Shown here: one piece after another, positions 33,236-41,644 of the stretch | Numbering within the stretch: position 1 is the stretch's first letter | Layout: every line of letters starts with the position of its first letter | Assembly: GCA_035380245.1 (NCBI GenBank) | Contig: DAOSXA010000002.1 | Location: 806,001 to 870,000, forward strand | Direction: 5' to 3' | Length of the DNA stretch: 64,000 bases | Source: Candidatus Zixiibacteriota bacterium | GTDB lineage: Bacteria > Zixibacteria > MSB-5A5 > GN15 > FEB-12 | Notes under the pieces: generated by a model | What the model saw: the letters and a program-made list of their open reading frames with translations, nothing else | Databases searched by the model: none | What the model was told of the DNA's origin: nothing | Translations under genes and position numbers: made by a program

Positions 33236-34438
33236 TCAACCACGAACCATTTTCACGACTTTATCAGCACGACGGAGAGTCTTGTAAAAAGAATCCTCCA
33301 GACCGTAACGAGTAACTAGCTCCCGCCGCTTGGCCAGCGGCTCGGATATTTCTCGTTTTACGGCGCCAAGGCCACGACGGAACGGACCGGAACCCAATAA
33401 CTGGAAGATGAATTCCAACTGCTCGGAGAGCATGGATTCAAGACCGCTCAGCAGATGATGAAGCCGCGTCTGTGGCGGCAATTGACGCATGGCCGTCAGG
33501 AATTTATCAAACGAAGGCATCAGGTCCGATTTAGGATCTACCCCCGGGAAATAGCTGAACAAACCGTTACGGTATTGAGAAACGAATTCCGTAAAACGAG
33601 TATTCTCGTCGCCGAGATATTCGTCAACGATGCAGCGAATGCGATAAAGGCAATTGCTGTACAGGTGGAAGATGATCGAATATATGACCTCTTCTTCATC
33701 CTCATCATCAACCTGAACGGCTTCCACCTTACCGGCGCCCTCCACCAGTTTCGCACCGACCAGTTTATAAACGGCGCGGTAGGTCACGAACTCACCCATG
33801 GGAGAGACGTTGACCAGATCCGGCAAAGTGCGCTCACCGTTGACCAGCATGAGAATACGGAATTCATCGACCGACAGCTTGATATCACCCTTGGCGGTTT
33901 TGGGATTACTTACAACCTTGAGGTACACGTCGTCCGGCGGAAGGACTTTCTGAATTTCGAGCCACTCGTCGATACGCCGGGTACCTTCCATAACGACATT
34001 CATGGTATTCATTTCCACCAGGAACGGCGCATTTTTAGGCTCCTGCCCCTCGTGGAAAATGAAATCACCCTCATGCCAGGCGAACAGGTTGTATACGATC
34101 TCTTCGATCTGCAGACGAAGACATTCGGCTATTTCATCCTTGCCGAACAAACCCATGTCGATCAAAGTCGTACCGAGCTGACGGCCGGTCTGCTTATGCA
34201 GTGTGATGGCTCGTTCCAGATCGGTTTTGGAAATTTCACCTCGCCTGAGCAACATATTGCCCAACAGGTCTTCATGGTCGTTCACCGAGGATGCGAAAAT
34301 GATATTGCCGTTTCTGAAGGCCACTTCCTTTTGGCGGGCGGCGGTCTTCACCTCCAACAACCCAGTCTTCTTGCCGGTGGCCAGCAATTGCAGGATGTCG
34401 GGGAAAGATACCGTTTTTAGATTGCCGGACAGACTCAC
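33236..34438 (-). CDS. DUF4388 (PATAN-type) domain protein
   Basis: A 400-residue soluble protein beginning with a DUF4388/PATAN domain (about 1-60: SLSGNLKTVSFPDILQLL, then KKTGLLEVK and VAFRNGNIIFASS). A second region (about 60-140) resembles the helical DUF4388-associated module seen in MshEN-like proteins (LLRRGEISKTDLERAI). The C-terminal half is helical with an acidic patch (VDDEDEEEV). PATAN proteins are often found with two-component, gliding and pilus systems, where they work in protein interactions. The start is a GTG with AGGA just upstream. It is the first gene after comEC and opens the roadblock run. Confidence 0.8.
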   Translation of the reverse strand: MSLSGNLKTVSFPDILQLLATGKKTGLLEVKTAARQKEVAFRNGNIIFASSVNDHEDLLGNMLLRRGEISKTDLERAITLHKQTGRQLGTTLIDMGLFGKDEIAECLRLQIEEIVYNLFAWHEGDFIFHEGQEPKNAPFLVEMNTMNVVMEGTRRIDEWLEIQKVLPPDDVYLKVVSNPKTAKGDIKLSVDEFRILMLVNGERTLPDLVNVSPMGEFVTYRAVYKLVGAKLVEGAGKVEAVQVDDEDEEEVIYSIIFHLYSNCLYRIRCIVDEYLGDENTRFTEFVSQYRNGLFSYFPGVDPKSDLMPSFDKFLTAMRQLPPQTRLHHLLSGLESMLSEQLEFIFQLLGSGPFRRGLGAVKREISEPLAKRRELVTRYGLEDSFYKTLRRADKVVKMVRG

Positions 34439-34456
34439 GATTTCCTGACCTTTCGT

Positions 34457-34523
34457 AGCCCAAGTTTATAGCCGTAATCCCGCTTTGCGGGTGTATCTCT
34501 TAGGATTATCGGGCAATTGGGCT
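34457..34523. other. Nested inverted repeats between comEC and the roadblock run
   Basis: AGCCCAA (34457-34463) pairs with TTGGGCT (34517-34523). Inside, TAATCC (34475-34480) pairs with GGATTA (34503-34508) or, alternatively, CCCGC with GCGGG forms a small hairpin. On the minus strand this follows the start of the DUF4388 gene's upstream side and precedes the comEC stop in transcript order as comEC 3' UTR and leader. It could be a weak terminator or a leader structure. The two inner pairings are mutually exclusive. Confidence 0.4.
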
Positions 34524-34529
34524 TAGAAC

Positions 34530-36806
34530 TTAATCGTAATCTGAGCTGCCGACTCCGATGAGCGGCGTATGGAGCGAGTCGCCCGACAACTCAAGCCGAA
34601 GCGTCCCGATTCGACTAAGGTCAAGCAGCTTAGTACGATCTGAGGAAGGTTGGACAGCCTGTTCAGAACTTGAACAGACTAAAAGATCAACATTGTCGTT
34701 CAAGTCTTCCCAAACGGTTTTAGTGAGACGCCCGCAAATAAGACAAAGATAGTCCGAGGAGAGAGGCACCGGACATGCTGCTGACGGACTCATACTCAGC
34801 AGTAAGTCAATCTGAGCGAACTTGAGACAGAAGCCTCCTTCCGTGGCCATAGCGGGGCCGGCAAAATCGGAGTCGGTTGGATTGAAGAAAGCGACATGTA
34901 CCGGTTGATTATTCGGCTTCTCTCGATGTCCTATATCCATGCTGCTCGCTCGAAGGAATTCCGGCAACCAGACAGTATCGGCATGGAATGTTTCCGCTGT
35001 CGTTAATAAATTCCCCAGAGCTCCGAAGTCGGCATCGGCAACAATCAGATGCCGAAGATGCCTGATCCCGGCAGCCTGAAGCTGTGGATCGAGAACCGCT
35101 TCGGCCAGTGAGTAACTGCGACTATGCGCCGAGGAGATATACAAATCAGCGACCTTCGATTCGGCCTGTCGTACGATCACCGCGACACCACCGGGGATAG
35201 TCAGGATATCGAGCGTCTGGTTGTGATCGCGGTGCAGGTTATCAACGATTCCAATAGCCAGCCACACATTGACGAGAACAACCGCAATTACTACCGCCGA
35301 GCGGCGCAGTCGGGAATGCTTCAATCCGAGTGCCCCCAGAGCAAGAATAACATAACTCCCAAGAACGGTGAACAACGAGGGTTGCGCCAGACGCCAAAGA
35401 GGTACGTGATCACCTCCGAACCATTGCAGCATTATTATCACCAACCGCAAGAGCAGATCGAGTATCCAGCCCACCCATCCGGCCACCCACGGCAACAGAG
35501 CCTCCATCAGCAACAGCAACACCGACCCCAGCACGGCCAGTGACACTGCCGGAACGATGAGAAGATTCGCCAGTGGTGAAATAAGCGGAATGCGTTCGAA
35601 ATAATAAGCCGTCAACGGGGCTGAGAAAAATTGAGCGGTTATGGTTGCGAGAAACAGCAACAACCACCAGCGTACCCAGCGATGACGCATTATTCCTCGG
35701 GGCGGGAGATGCATATCCGAAAAAACCAGTATCAGCCCCCAGGCCGTCGCGAATGACAGTTGGAATCCGACTGAATAAAATTGCGATGGATCAACGAGGA
35801 GAATGATCAGAGCCGTCACCGCAATTACATTGTTGAGGTCATAGCGACGTTCAAGAACCTGGGCCAGGATGATCAGTGAGGCCATCAGACCGGCCCTGAT
35901 AACCGAGGGTTCGGCATAGGAGAGCCAGCAGAAAAACAAAATCGTTCCCCAAAGGATTACCGATCTCACCTGTCTCGGCAAGTGCAGCGGCCGCAGGAGC
36001 ACGATGACGAACAGAACGATCAAGGCGACGTTCGAACCGGAAACGGCCAGCAGGTGCAGCGTACCGGAGTCGCGGAACATACGATAGATATCGAGAGGGA
36101 CATCGCGCGTCTCCCCGATCAGAAAGCCCGAGGCCAGGGCCGCCGCATCCGGGGAAAGGTGTTTTTGAAAGATCTCCAGAATCGCCTGGCGAACAACATG
36201 GACCGCGTAATAAAGAGACGAACGAGGAGTCCGGTCGATTTGTAACGAGAGTAAATTGTCCTGATAAGCTACCGCTTCGATACCTCTCAGTTGAAGAAAA
36301 CGACCATAATCAAATCCGGTCAGACTCTCCCCTCCGCGCGGTCGATACAACCGTGTCGAGAATTTCACTTTGTCCCCTCGTTGGAGGGCGGTGGTAAGAT
36401 CGGTCACCTTGAGCAGGAGCCCGCCCCGACAGGCAGTTGTCGAGCCCGCTTCGCCAAGTGAATCCACCGTTAGTCTTATCTCGGTCCGATTGTTTTTAAT
36501 CACCGGCCAGTCAACGACTCGGGCATGAACGGTGTATCGTTGGCCGGATTGAAACCTGTCGTTCAAGCTGTCGGGGCCGGTATCATAGACCGTAGCGGCA
36601 AATCGGAACGAAACGAACAACGCCAGGCTCAGGGTTAAGAGCAACATCGCCGTCTGCGGTTGCCGATTTCGCAACACCAGCCCCGCCAGACAGCTTGCCA
36701 GACAAGCCACAAGAAGCCATTCGGATTCGGGCCGGAACAGATCGGCCGAGACAATCCCCAGGACGATAAAAGGCAGAATGAAAACCGCGGGATATTTCCG
36801 CAGCAT
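34530..36806 (-). CDS. comEC: ComEC/Rec2-type DNA uptake channel
   Basis: A 758-residue inner-membrane protein. The N-terminal helices and OB-like DUF4131 domain (about 1-190) are followed by the competence domain (about 210-490), with the family hallmark HLLAVSGSNVAL near 250 and SYAEPSVIRAGLMASL near 300. The C-terminal region (about 520-758) corresponds to the metallo-beta-lactamase-like domain, but the usual HxHxDH is absent: the aligned stretch reads IVADADFGALGNLL. Degradation of the non-transported strand may therefore not happen here. It begins directly after the murJ stop. Neighbouring pilus motors make a role in natural transformation plausible. Confidence 0.88.
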   Translation of the reverse strand: MLRKYPAVFILPFIVLGIVSADLFRPESEWLLVACLASCLAGLVLRNRQPQTAMLLLTLSLALFVSFRFAATVYDTGPDSLNDRFQSGQRYTVHARVVDWPVIKNNRTEIRLTVDSLGEAGSTTACRGGLLLKVTDLTTALQRGDKVKFSTRLYRPRGGESLTGFDYGRFLQLRGIEAVAYQDNLLSLQIDRTPRSSLYYAVHVVRQAILEIFQKHLSPDAAALASGFLIGETRDVPLDIYRMFRDSGTLHLLAVSGSNVALIVLFVIVLLRPLHLPRQVRSVILWGTILFFCWLSYAEPSVIRAGLMASLIILAQVLERRYDLNNVIAVTALIILLVDPSQFYSVGFQLSFATAWGLILVFSDMHLPPRGIMRHRWVRWWLLLFLATITAQFFSAPLTAYYFERIPLISPLANLLIVPAVSLAVLGSVLLLLMEALLPWVAGWVGWILDLLLRLVIIMLQWFGGDHVPLWRLAQPSLFTVLGSYVILALGALGLKHSRLRRSAVVIAVVLVNVWLAIGIVDNLHRDHNQTLDILTIPGGVAVIVRQAESKVADLYISSAHSRSYSLAEAVLDPQLQAAGIRHLRHLIVADADFGALGNLLTTAETFHADTVWLPEFLRASSMDIGHREKPNNQPVHVAFFNPTDSDFAGPAMATEGGFCLKFAQIDLLLSMSPSAACPVPLSSDYLCLICGRLTKTVWEDLNDNVDLLVCSSSEQAVQPSSDRTKLLDLSRIGTLRLELSGDSLHTPLIGVGSSDYD

Positions 36807-38387
36807 TTAAGCCCCGGGACGCTTCCCGGGAAGAACCATGTTAAGCAATCTTTTAATCTCCCCAATTCCCAACAACAAACACAACACGATATATAACACA
36901 CCGGCTACGGCAGTCGGAAGCGCCAGATTGAGCAACCTCTGCCCCACGGCTCCGATCCCTTCCACCGTAATCACCGGCAGATAGTCGGCAATCAAAAAAG
37001 CGATCGCCGCCGCGGCAACGATTTTTGCACTTTTAATCGTCAACTCACGCCATGGTACGGCGATTCCCTTGGTCGGCAAGTAGTACAACAGCAGAGCAAA
37101 ATTCAACAATCCCGCAATCGACGTAGCGGCCGCCAATCCGGCAAAGTTCAACAGTTTTATTAAAGGGTAATACAGCGCCATGTTGACAATCACCGAAATG
37201 ATCGAGACTCGCATCGGCAGTTTTGAGTCACCGTGAGCGTAGAAGAACGGAACCGTTACCCGGACCGCGGCGAATCCGATCAGACCGTAGCTATAATGCA
37301 GAAGCGCCAGCGAAGTATTGGCGGCGTTAGCCTCGTTAAATCGTCCCCATTGGTAAATCAGCGAGACCACCTCGTCACCCAGCAGAGCCAGGAAAAATGC
37401 AGACGGCACCACCACCAGCAGGTTTAAATCGATGGCTTCCCGGAAAGCAACCCGGAGGCCTTCGCGGTCGCCTCGAGCGACCATTTCGGAAACGCGCGGC
37501 AGTGTTACGGTGCCGAGCGCTACGGCAAATACCCCGAGCGGAAAATGCATGAGGCGATACGAATAGTTCAGATACGAAATCGAACCTTCAACGAGGAACG
37601 AAGCCAGCAGGGTACTGAGCAGAATGTTCACCCGACCGGCCGACATCCCTATTATCATCGGTGTGATGAGCCGAACAACCTTGCGGAGCCCCTCGTCGAA
37701 CAAATCCAGCACGGGTCGGAATCGAAAACCTATCTGCAACAAACTGGGAAGCTGAATAACGAGTTGACCGATACCACCGATCACGACACCTATCGCCAGC
37801 GAATAAACCGGCTGGTTGAATCCCTTGTACAGCAGAATCACCGAAAGCACCACCCCGATGTTGAACATGGCGGGAGAAAGCGCCGGAATGGCAAAACGGC
37901 CGAAAGAATTGAGCATCCCCATAATCAAGGCCGACAGCGATACCAGTAACAGGTAGACCATCATGATTCTGGTAAGACTGACGGTCAGGTTGAATTTGTC
38001 AGGGGTGTCGATGAATCCATTAGCGGTGATATAAATCAAAACCGGGGCAGCCAGGATACCCAGCAGTACGATTGCTCCGACCAGTAAGAGAATAGCTGTA
38101 GCCACCACATTGGCCAGGTGAAAAGCATCCTGCTCGGTAGTCTTAACCAGTTTCTCTTTGAAGACCGGGACAAAGGCGGCTGACAGTGCACCTTCGGCAA
38201 ACATATCACGAAGGAGATTGGGGATTCTGAAAGCGGTAACGAAAGCATCGGTAGCCATCCCGGCCCCAAAGAACCAGGCCATAACCTGTTCTCGAACCAG
38301 ACCCAAAATACGAGAAAAGGCCGTAGCGGAAGAGACCGTTCCGGCCGACCCGATAAAGCTTTTTTTCGTTGTCGAACCTGTTGACAA
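36807..38387 (-). CDS. murJ: Lipid II flippase MurJ
   Basis: A 526-residue polytopic protein with about 14 helices, the peptidoglycan precursor flippase of the MATE/MVF family. Family stretches are clear: SRILGLVREQVMAWFFGAG near residue 25, DAFVTAFRIPNLLRDMFAEGALSAAFVPVF near 45-75 (abbreviated DAF..AF..PN..R...A.GA), and later YSYGLIGFAAVRV and FYAHGDSKLPM. The start is a TTG at 38387, lying inside the -35 region of the divergent rpsT promoter; no better in-frame start exists before the conserved part. The next gene (comEC) starts without a gap. Confidence 0.93.
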   Translation of the reverse strand: MSTGSTTKKSFIGSAGTVSSATAFSRILGLVREQVMAWFFGAGMATDAFVTAFRIPNLLRDMFAEGALSAAFVPVFKEKLVKTTEQDAFHLANVVATAILLLVGAIVLLGILAAPVLIYITANGFIDTPDKFNLTVSLTRIMMVYLLLVSLSALIMGMLNSFGRFAIPALSPAMFNIGVVLSVILLYKGFNQPVYSLAIGVVIGGIGQLVIQLPSLLQIGFRFRPVLDLFDEGLRKVVRLITPMIIGMSAGRVNILLSTLLASFLVEGSISYLNYSYRLMHFPLGVFAVALGTVTLPRVSEMVARGDREGLRVAFREAIDLNLLVVVPSAFFLALLGDEVVSLIYQWGRFNEANAANTSLALLHYSYGLIGFAAVRVTVPFFYAHGDSKLPMRVSIISVIVNMALYYPLIKLLNFAGLAAATSIAGLLNFALLLYYLPTKGIAVPWRELTIKSAKIVAAAAIAFLIADYLPVITVEGIGAVGQRLLNLALPTAVAGVLYIVLCLLLGIGEIKRLLNMVLPGKRPGA

Positions 38388-38409
38388 ATCCGATCCATTA
38401 CTATATAGT
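38381..38409 (+). promoter_or_regulatory. Promoter of rpsT
   Basis: Consensus TTGACA (38381-38386), a 17-base spacer and TATAGT (38404-38409, five of six). The start codon of rpsT is 41 bases downstream. This is the best promoter match in the window, as expected for a ribosomal protein gene. Confidence 0.8.
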
Positions 38410-38429
38410 TACAGGCTACGTTGTGTTAA
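38400..38429 (-). promoter_or_regulatory. Candidate divergent promoter for murJ
   Basis: On the minus strand TTAACA (38424-38429), an 18-base spacer and TATAGT (38400-38405). It uses the other face of the palindrome CTATATAG that also supplies the rpsT -10 box. Transcription would begin only a few bases before the murJ TTG, giving an almost leaderless message. Confidence 0.4.
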
Positions 38430-38449
38430 CATAAGGAAAGGGTATTCAA

Positions 38450-38704
38450 TTGCCAAACCATAAATCATGCGCCAAGCGGATGAAAATATCGACTCAGGAA
38501 CGTGAGCGTAACCGCGCCTTCCGGTCTCAATTGCGGGCTGCTATCCGCGACCTGAGGGAAATGAAGGAAAAGGACGCTGCGGCAGTCAAATACCGCGAGG
38601 TAGCCCGCCTTCTCGATCAGGCAGCCGGTTGCCACCTGATTCACCGCCGCAACGCTGATCGCAATAAATCGCGTCTGGCACATTTTGTGGCTCGGCTCTC
38701 GTAG
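38450..38704 (+). CDS. rpsT: 30S ribosomal protein S20
   Basis: An 84-residue basic helical protein binding 16S rRNA. The N-terminus PNHKSCAKRMKISTQERERN and the C-terminal RRNADRNKSRLAHFV follow the S20 pattern. The start is a TTG, which is common for S20 genes and in E. coli contributes to translational autocontrol; here GGAAAGGG lies 7 bases upstream. The gene stands alone between a strong promoter and a strong terminator. Confidence 0.94.
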   Translation: MPNHKSCAKRMKISTQERERNRAFRSQLRAAIRDLREMKEKDAAAVKYREVARLLDQAAGCHLIHRRNADRNKSRLAHFVARLS

Positions 38705-38725
38705 TCGATAAGCATCAAAAGCATG

Positions 38726-38760
38726 AAAGCCCTGACGTCCATAGACGTCAGGGCTTTTTT
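38726..38760 (+). terminator. Rho-independent terminator of rpsT
   Basis: A perfect 14-base stem (AAAGCCCTGACGTC and complement) with a four-base loop runs into six Ts. It lies 21 bases after the rpsT stop, just before the convergent 38783-39604 gene. Confidence 0.95.
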
Positions 38761-38782
38761 GTACCTATTTGATCATCCCGGT

Positions 38783-39604
38783 TCAGGTAGGACGATTGAG
38801 CAGGAATACCTGTCCCATGAAGCTGGAAGTTCGGCGGGTTTGTTGTCGCAGTACAACTAGATCCCTCAGGAACAACTCCTTTTCACCAATCGATATATCA
38901 GCCCCTAAAACCGATACCGGGAAATCAATATCGAGCACCCGGAAACTCGGGGAAATATCGGTAATTCCAAAGGGGAAAAGATCATCGGTGGCCGCAGCCG
39001 TACGCAGGTCTTCGAGGTCAAATGCAGGTAAAGTCATACGACCGGAGACCGGAGTTGCAAAAGTCGATTCCGAAACCTCTCCGGACGGAGGATATGAGAT
39101 CGGCCGATACCGTCCAATCCTCGTGATATCTCGTAACAGTGATTTCAGTCCGCCGGGACATCCTCGTGTCTTTGAGTGCCGGATATGAACGATCAGAGTG
39201 GCTTCTTCGCCAAAATCAAACATCACTTCCATTCCGGGCGCAACCGACAAAGGTTGTCTGCCAATAATCATTTGATCGGAATGTCGGGAAGCTATTTTCA
39301 GGATATCGTTACGGGAGATTTTGATCAGCCCGGCTTCCACCGGCAATAATGAGATTTGGTCGGGGCGACAAATCTGGACCGGCAAATGCGCCAGACTGAG
39401 CCGGGTTAAGGCCTGGAAATAGGCCGGATCGTCCAGCAGTAAAAAGGAGAACTCATCCATCGGTGTCACTAATAACGGGTGTCGTACTACCCGGGTTTCT
39501 TCGAGTGTCAACTCCGTTGATGAATCCGGCGACGGCAACTCCTCGAAAGGCAGTAGCTGATCAGCCTCAACGATCCGAATCTGGGTCAAACAGTTACGAT
39601 CCAT
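38783..39604 (-). CDS. Protein of unknown function, possibly ParB/SbnI-like fold
   Basis: A 273-residue cytoplasmic protein without signal or membrane segment. The N-terminal part reads like the ParB/SbnI fold: IRIVEADQLLPFEELP, then VVRHPLLVTP, a strand FSFLLLDDPAYFQAL and LSLAHLPVQIC, where free-standing SbnI-like kinases have an LLDGxHR..AL..L....VPVQ pattern. The usual charged residues after LLDG are replaced, so activity is doubtful. The rest is unassigned. No clear ribosome binding site precedes the ATG. It is flanked by rpsT (convergent) and the papain-like protease and looks like a single-gene unit. The fold suggestion is tentative. Confidence 0.6.
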   Translation of the reverse strand: MDRNCLTQIRIVEADQLLPFEELPSPDSSTELTLEETRVVRHPLLVTPMDEFSFLLLDDPAYFQALTRLSLAHLPVQICRPDQISLLPVEAGLIKISRNDILKIASRHSDQMIIGRQPLSVAPGMEVMFDFGEEATLIVHIRHSKTRGCPGGLKSLLRDITRIGRYRPISYPPSGEVSESTFATPVSGRMTLPAFDLEDLRTAAATDDLFPFGITDISPSFRVLDIDFPVSVLGADISIGEKELFLRDLVVLRQQTRRTSSFMGQVFLLNRPT

Positions 39605-39780
39605 GTCCGGCTAGGGAGCAAGGTTTGTGCCAAGGCTCCGGTCACTTATATGAACTCCTTGAAAGGTATACGGTAAGGCTTGATAGAGACAGCCGCTCCT
39701 TGCTTACACCCGGGATATCTGCCGGTTTCGGTAAGCTCTGATCCTGATAGTACATAAAATATGCAAGACAGATTACTCCC

Positions 39781-39820
39781 GGAAAAGAAAACCCTCGCTC
39801 GGTTCGAGCGAGGGTTTTAT
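39781..39820 (-). terminator. Terminator of the papain-like protease gene (bidirectional form)
   Basis: AACCCTCGCTCG and CGAGCGAGGGTT form a 12-base stem with a three-base loop. On the minus strand it is followed by TTTCTTTTCC; on the plus strand by TTAT. It begins 26 bases after the protease stop. The gap 39605-39841 holds nothing else that I recognise. Confidence 0.88.
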
Positions 39821-39841
39821 GCAAAATTCGGCAATGATATC

Positions 39842-41644
39842 TTAGAAACAAATAGTCGGCGCCGGACCATCCGAAAACATATAGGACACGAGATAAACCA
39901 GATCGCCGATATCGATTACCTGGAAAATGTCGCCGTCGACACTCGCTTCCGGCAAACAGGGCGGTTCGGGGCCATCGTTAAACATGTAATTAACGAGGTA
40001 AACCAAGTCCGAGATATCGATAATCTGATCCGGATCGTTGTTGATATTCCCGGTGATTCCCTGACAACAGCCGAAATAGCCAACCTGGCCATCCTCGACA
40101 GCCGGTGTGTATTCGGCCATATCGCCGGAGAATTTCGGCATATACTGCGTGGCGTAACCATCCAGAATTATACTGGTCACCTGTCCCACCGATGCCGAGC
40201 CCACGATATGATAATAGAGCTTCAATAACGGGCCTACCCCCGGTTCCAGATCCGACGATGAGTTGTATTCGGAGTTCATTATTCTGAAACACATCATGGC
40301 GTCAGAGACATAATTGATCTGTGAGGCCATTTCGAAACCTTCGGTTCGACAACCGGCCACGGAGAAGGAATCATAATCGAGATTGAGTGTCCCGCTGTAT
40401 TCGACGGGGATACGGATATCACTCAACAGACAGTAATTGCGGCCGTATACGTCCACTTCGACATCATGAGTGGTAGAACCGACCGTTATCTGATCCACCC
40501 ACATTGTGTCGGCCAGCGCGGCAATGTAATCATACCGAGTATGACTGCGGACATCCTCTCCTGCTTCTACTTTGATCGTAACATCATATAATCCCGGTTC
40601 TTCATAAGTATGGGTCGGATTCTGGACAAAGGCCGAATCACCGTCGCCGAAATCCCAGGTCCATTGATTTACGGCCAGTCCTGAAAGTCCCTGGAATTCC
40701 ACATCCAGCGGAGACCATCCGACACAAGTGTCGGCCACCAGGTAAGCGCCGCCGTGGTAGTCAACGTAGCAGGCAGAGTATCCGATGCTGGCACAACCGT
40801 AAGGCATGCGCATATAACCGTCTTCACCCCAGTTAGTCCCCCATGAGTTGCGCATGATCCAGATCCCGGCGTCGCCCTGGTTGTCGTCCCAGCCGACCAG
40901 AAGAACGGCATGGTTGATTTCACCGGTAGCACATGAGTTAAAAATACCACCGCCATAAGCCTGCATCGAGCTGGAGGAATGGACCGCCACCGAAATCGGG
41001 CCATAAGTGTAAATCGCTTCCTTGAGCGATTCTACGGACGGCACGCCGCCGGATGTCCCGACATAAGCCCAGCCCTGAATCGTATACTCGCGGTTGTATG
41101 GACAACCGCAGGGTAACTCCGTGGCGACATAAGGAAATTCATCTTCCATCACTGCGCCGACGCCACCGCAGGCATCGGGTTTCCACTCGAGATAATCATG
41201 GCACCACCAGCCCCCTTCACAATCGAAGCCGCTGGTGTTGCAACTGAGAAGCCATTGCTCCGACAGATCGACCGTTACCAGGTCACGGACTTTGATATTA
41301 CATTCCAGAGCACCCAGCGAAGAGAAAGCCCAGCAACTACCGCAACCGGCCTGGTTGCGAATTGGCGGAAGACCGCCGTTATCGCGCCAATCGAAGGCAT
41401 CGGGCAAAACACTCGTGGCTTTGATGTCATTGAACCGGGCATTCTTCTCCCAGCCTTCCGGGACAACCAATCCGGTCAGTTGTTCCAACGGCACCTGGGT
41501 CGCGGGATTGGCGGTTATTTCGAACGTCCAGCCTTCTTCGACAGCCTGCTGCCGGAGCTGGTCAAGATCGTCGGCGGTTAATTGTGCGAGGGAGATAGCC
41601 GGCAGTAAAAACACCAGCAGTCCAGTCCACAAGAGCTTCTTCAT
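39842..41644 (-). CDS. Secreted papain-family protease with PKD, cohesin-like and dockerin-like modules
   Basis: A 600-residue exported C1A cysteine protease. A signal peptide (MKKLLWTGLLVFLLPAISLA) and a short pro-region lead to the catalytic domain: Cys in GCGSCWAFSS (about 102), His in NHAVLLVGWD (about 246) and Asn in RNSWGTNWGEDGY (about 266). Then follow a PKD domain (about 300-380, WDFGDGDSAFVQNPTHTY), a cohesin-like domain (about 380-520) and paired dockerin-like repeats (about 525-600, DISDLVYLVNYMF and DIGDLVYLVSYMF). The ATG at 41644 is chosen for GGAG 6 bases upstream; earlier ATGs lack one. It probably degrades extracellular protein while attached through its C-terminus. Having both cohesin-like and dockerin-like modules in one chain is notable. 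Confidence 0.92.
   Translation of the reverse strand: MKKLLWTGLLVFLLPAISLAQLTADDLDQLRQQAVEEGWTFEITANPATQVPLEQLTGLVVPEGWEKNARFNDIKATSVLPDAFDWRDNGGLPPIRNQAGCGSCWAFSSLGALECNIKVRDLVTVDLSEQWLLSCNTSGFDCEGGWWCHDYLEWKPDACGGVGAVMEDEFPYVATELPCGCPYNREYTIQGWAYVGTSGGVPSVESLKEAIYTYGPISVAVHSSSSMQAYGGGIFNSCATGEINHAVLLVGWDDNQGDAGIWIMRNSWGTNWGEDGYMRMPYGCASIGYSACYVDYHGGAYLVADTCVGWSPLDVEFQGLSGLAVNQWTWDFGDGDSAFVQNPTHTYEEPGLYDVTIKVEAGEDVRSHTRYDYIAALADTMWVDQITVGSTTHDVEVDVYGRNYCLLSDIRIPVEYSGTLNLDYDSFSVAGCRTEGFEMASQINYVSDAMMCFRIMNSEYNSSSDLEPGVGPLLKLYYHIVGSASVGQVTSIILDGYATQYMPKFSGDMAEYTPAVEDGQVGYFGCCQGITGNINNDPDQIIDISDLVYLVNYMFNDGPEPPCLPEASVDGDIFQVIDIGDLVYLVSYMFSDGPAPTICF

Noticed and set aside
33455..34420. 321-residue open frame on the plus strand opposite the DUF4388 gene
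   Set aside because: Antisense to a gene with clear domain content; the translation is rich in His, Phe and Asn without family features.
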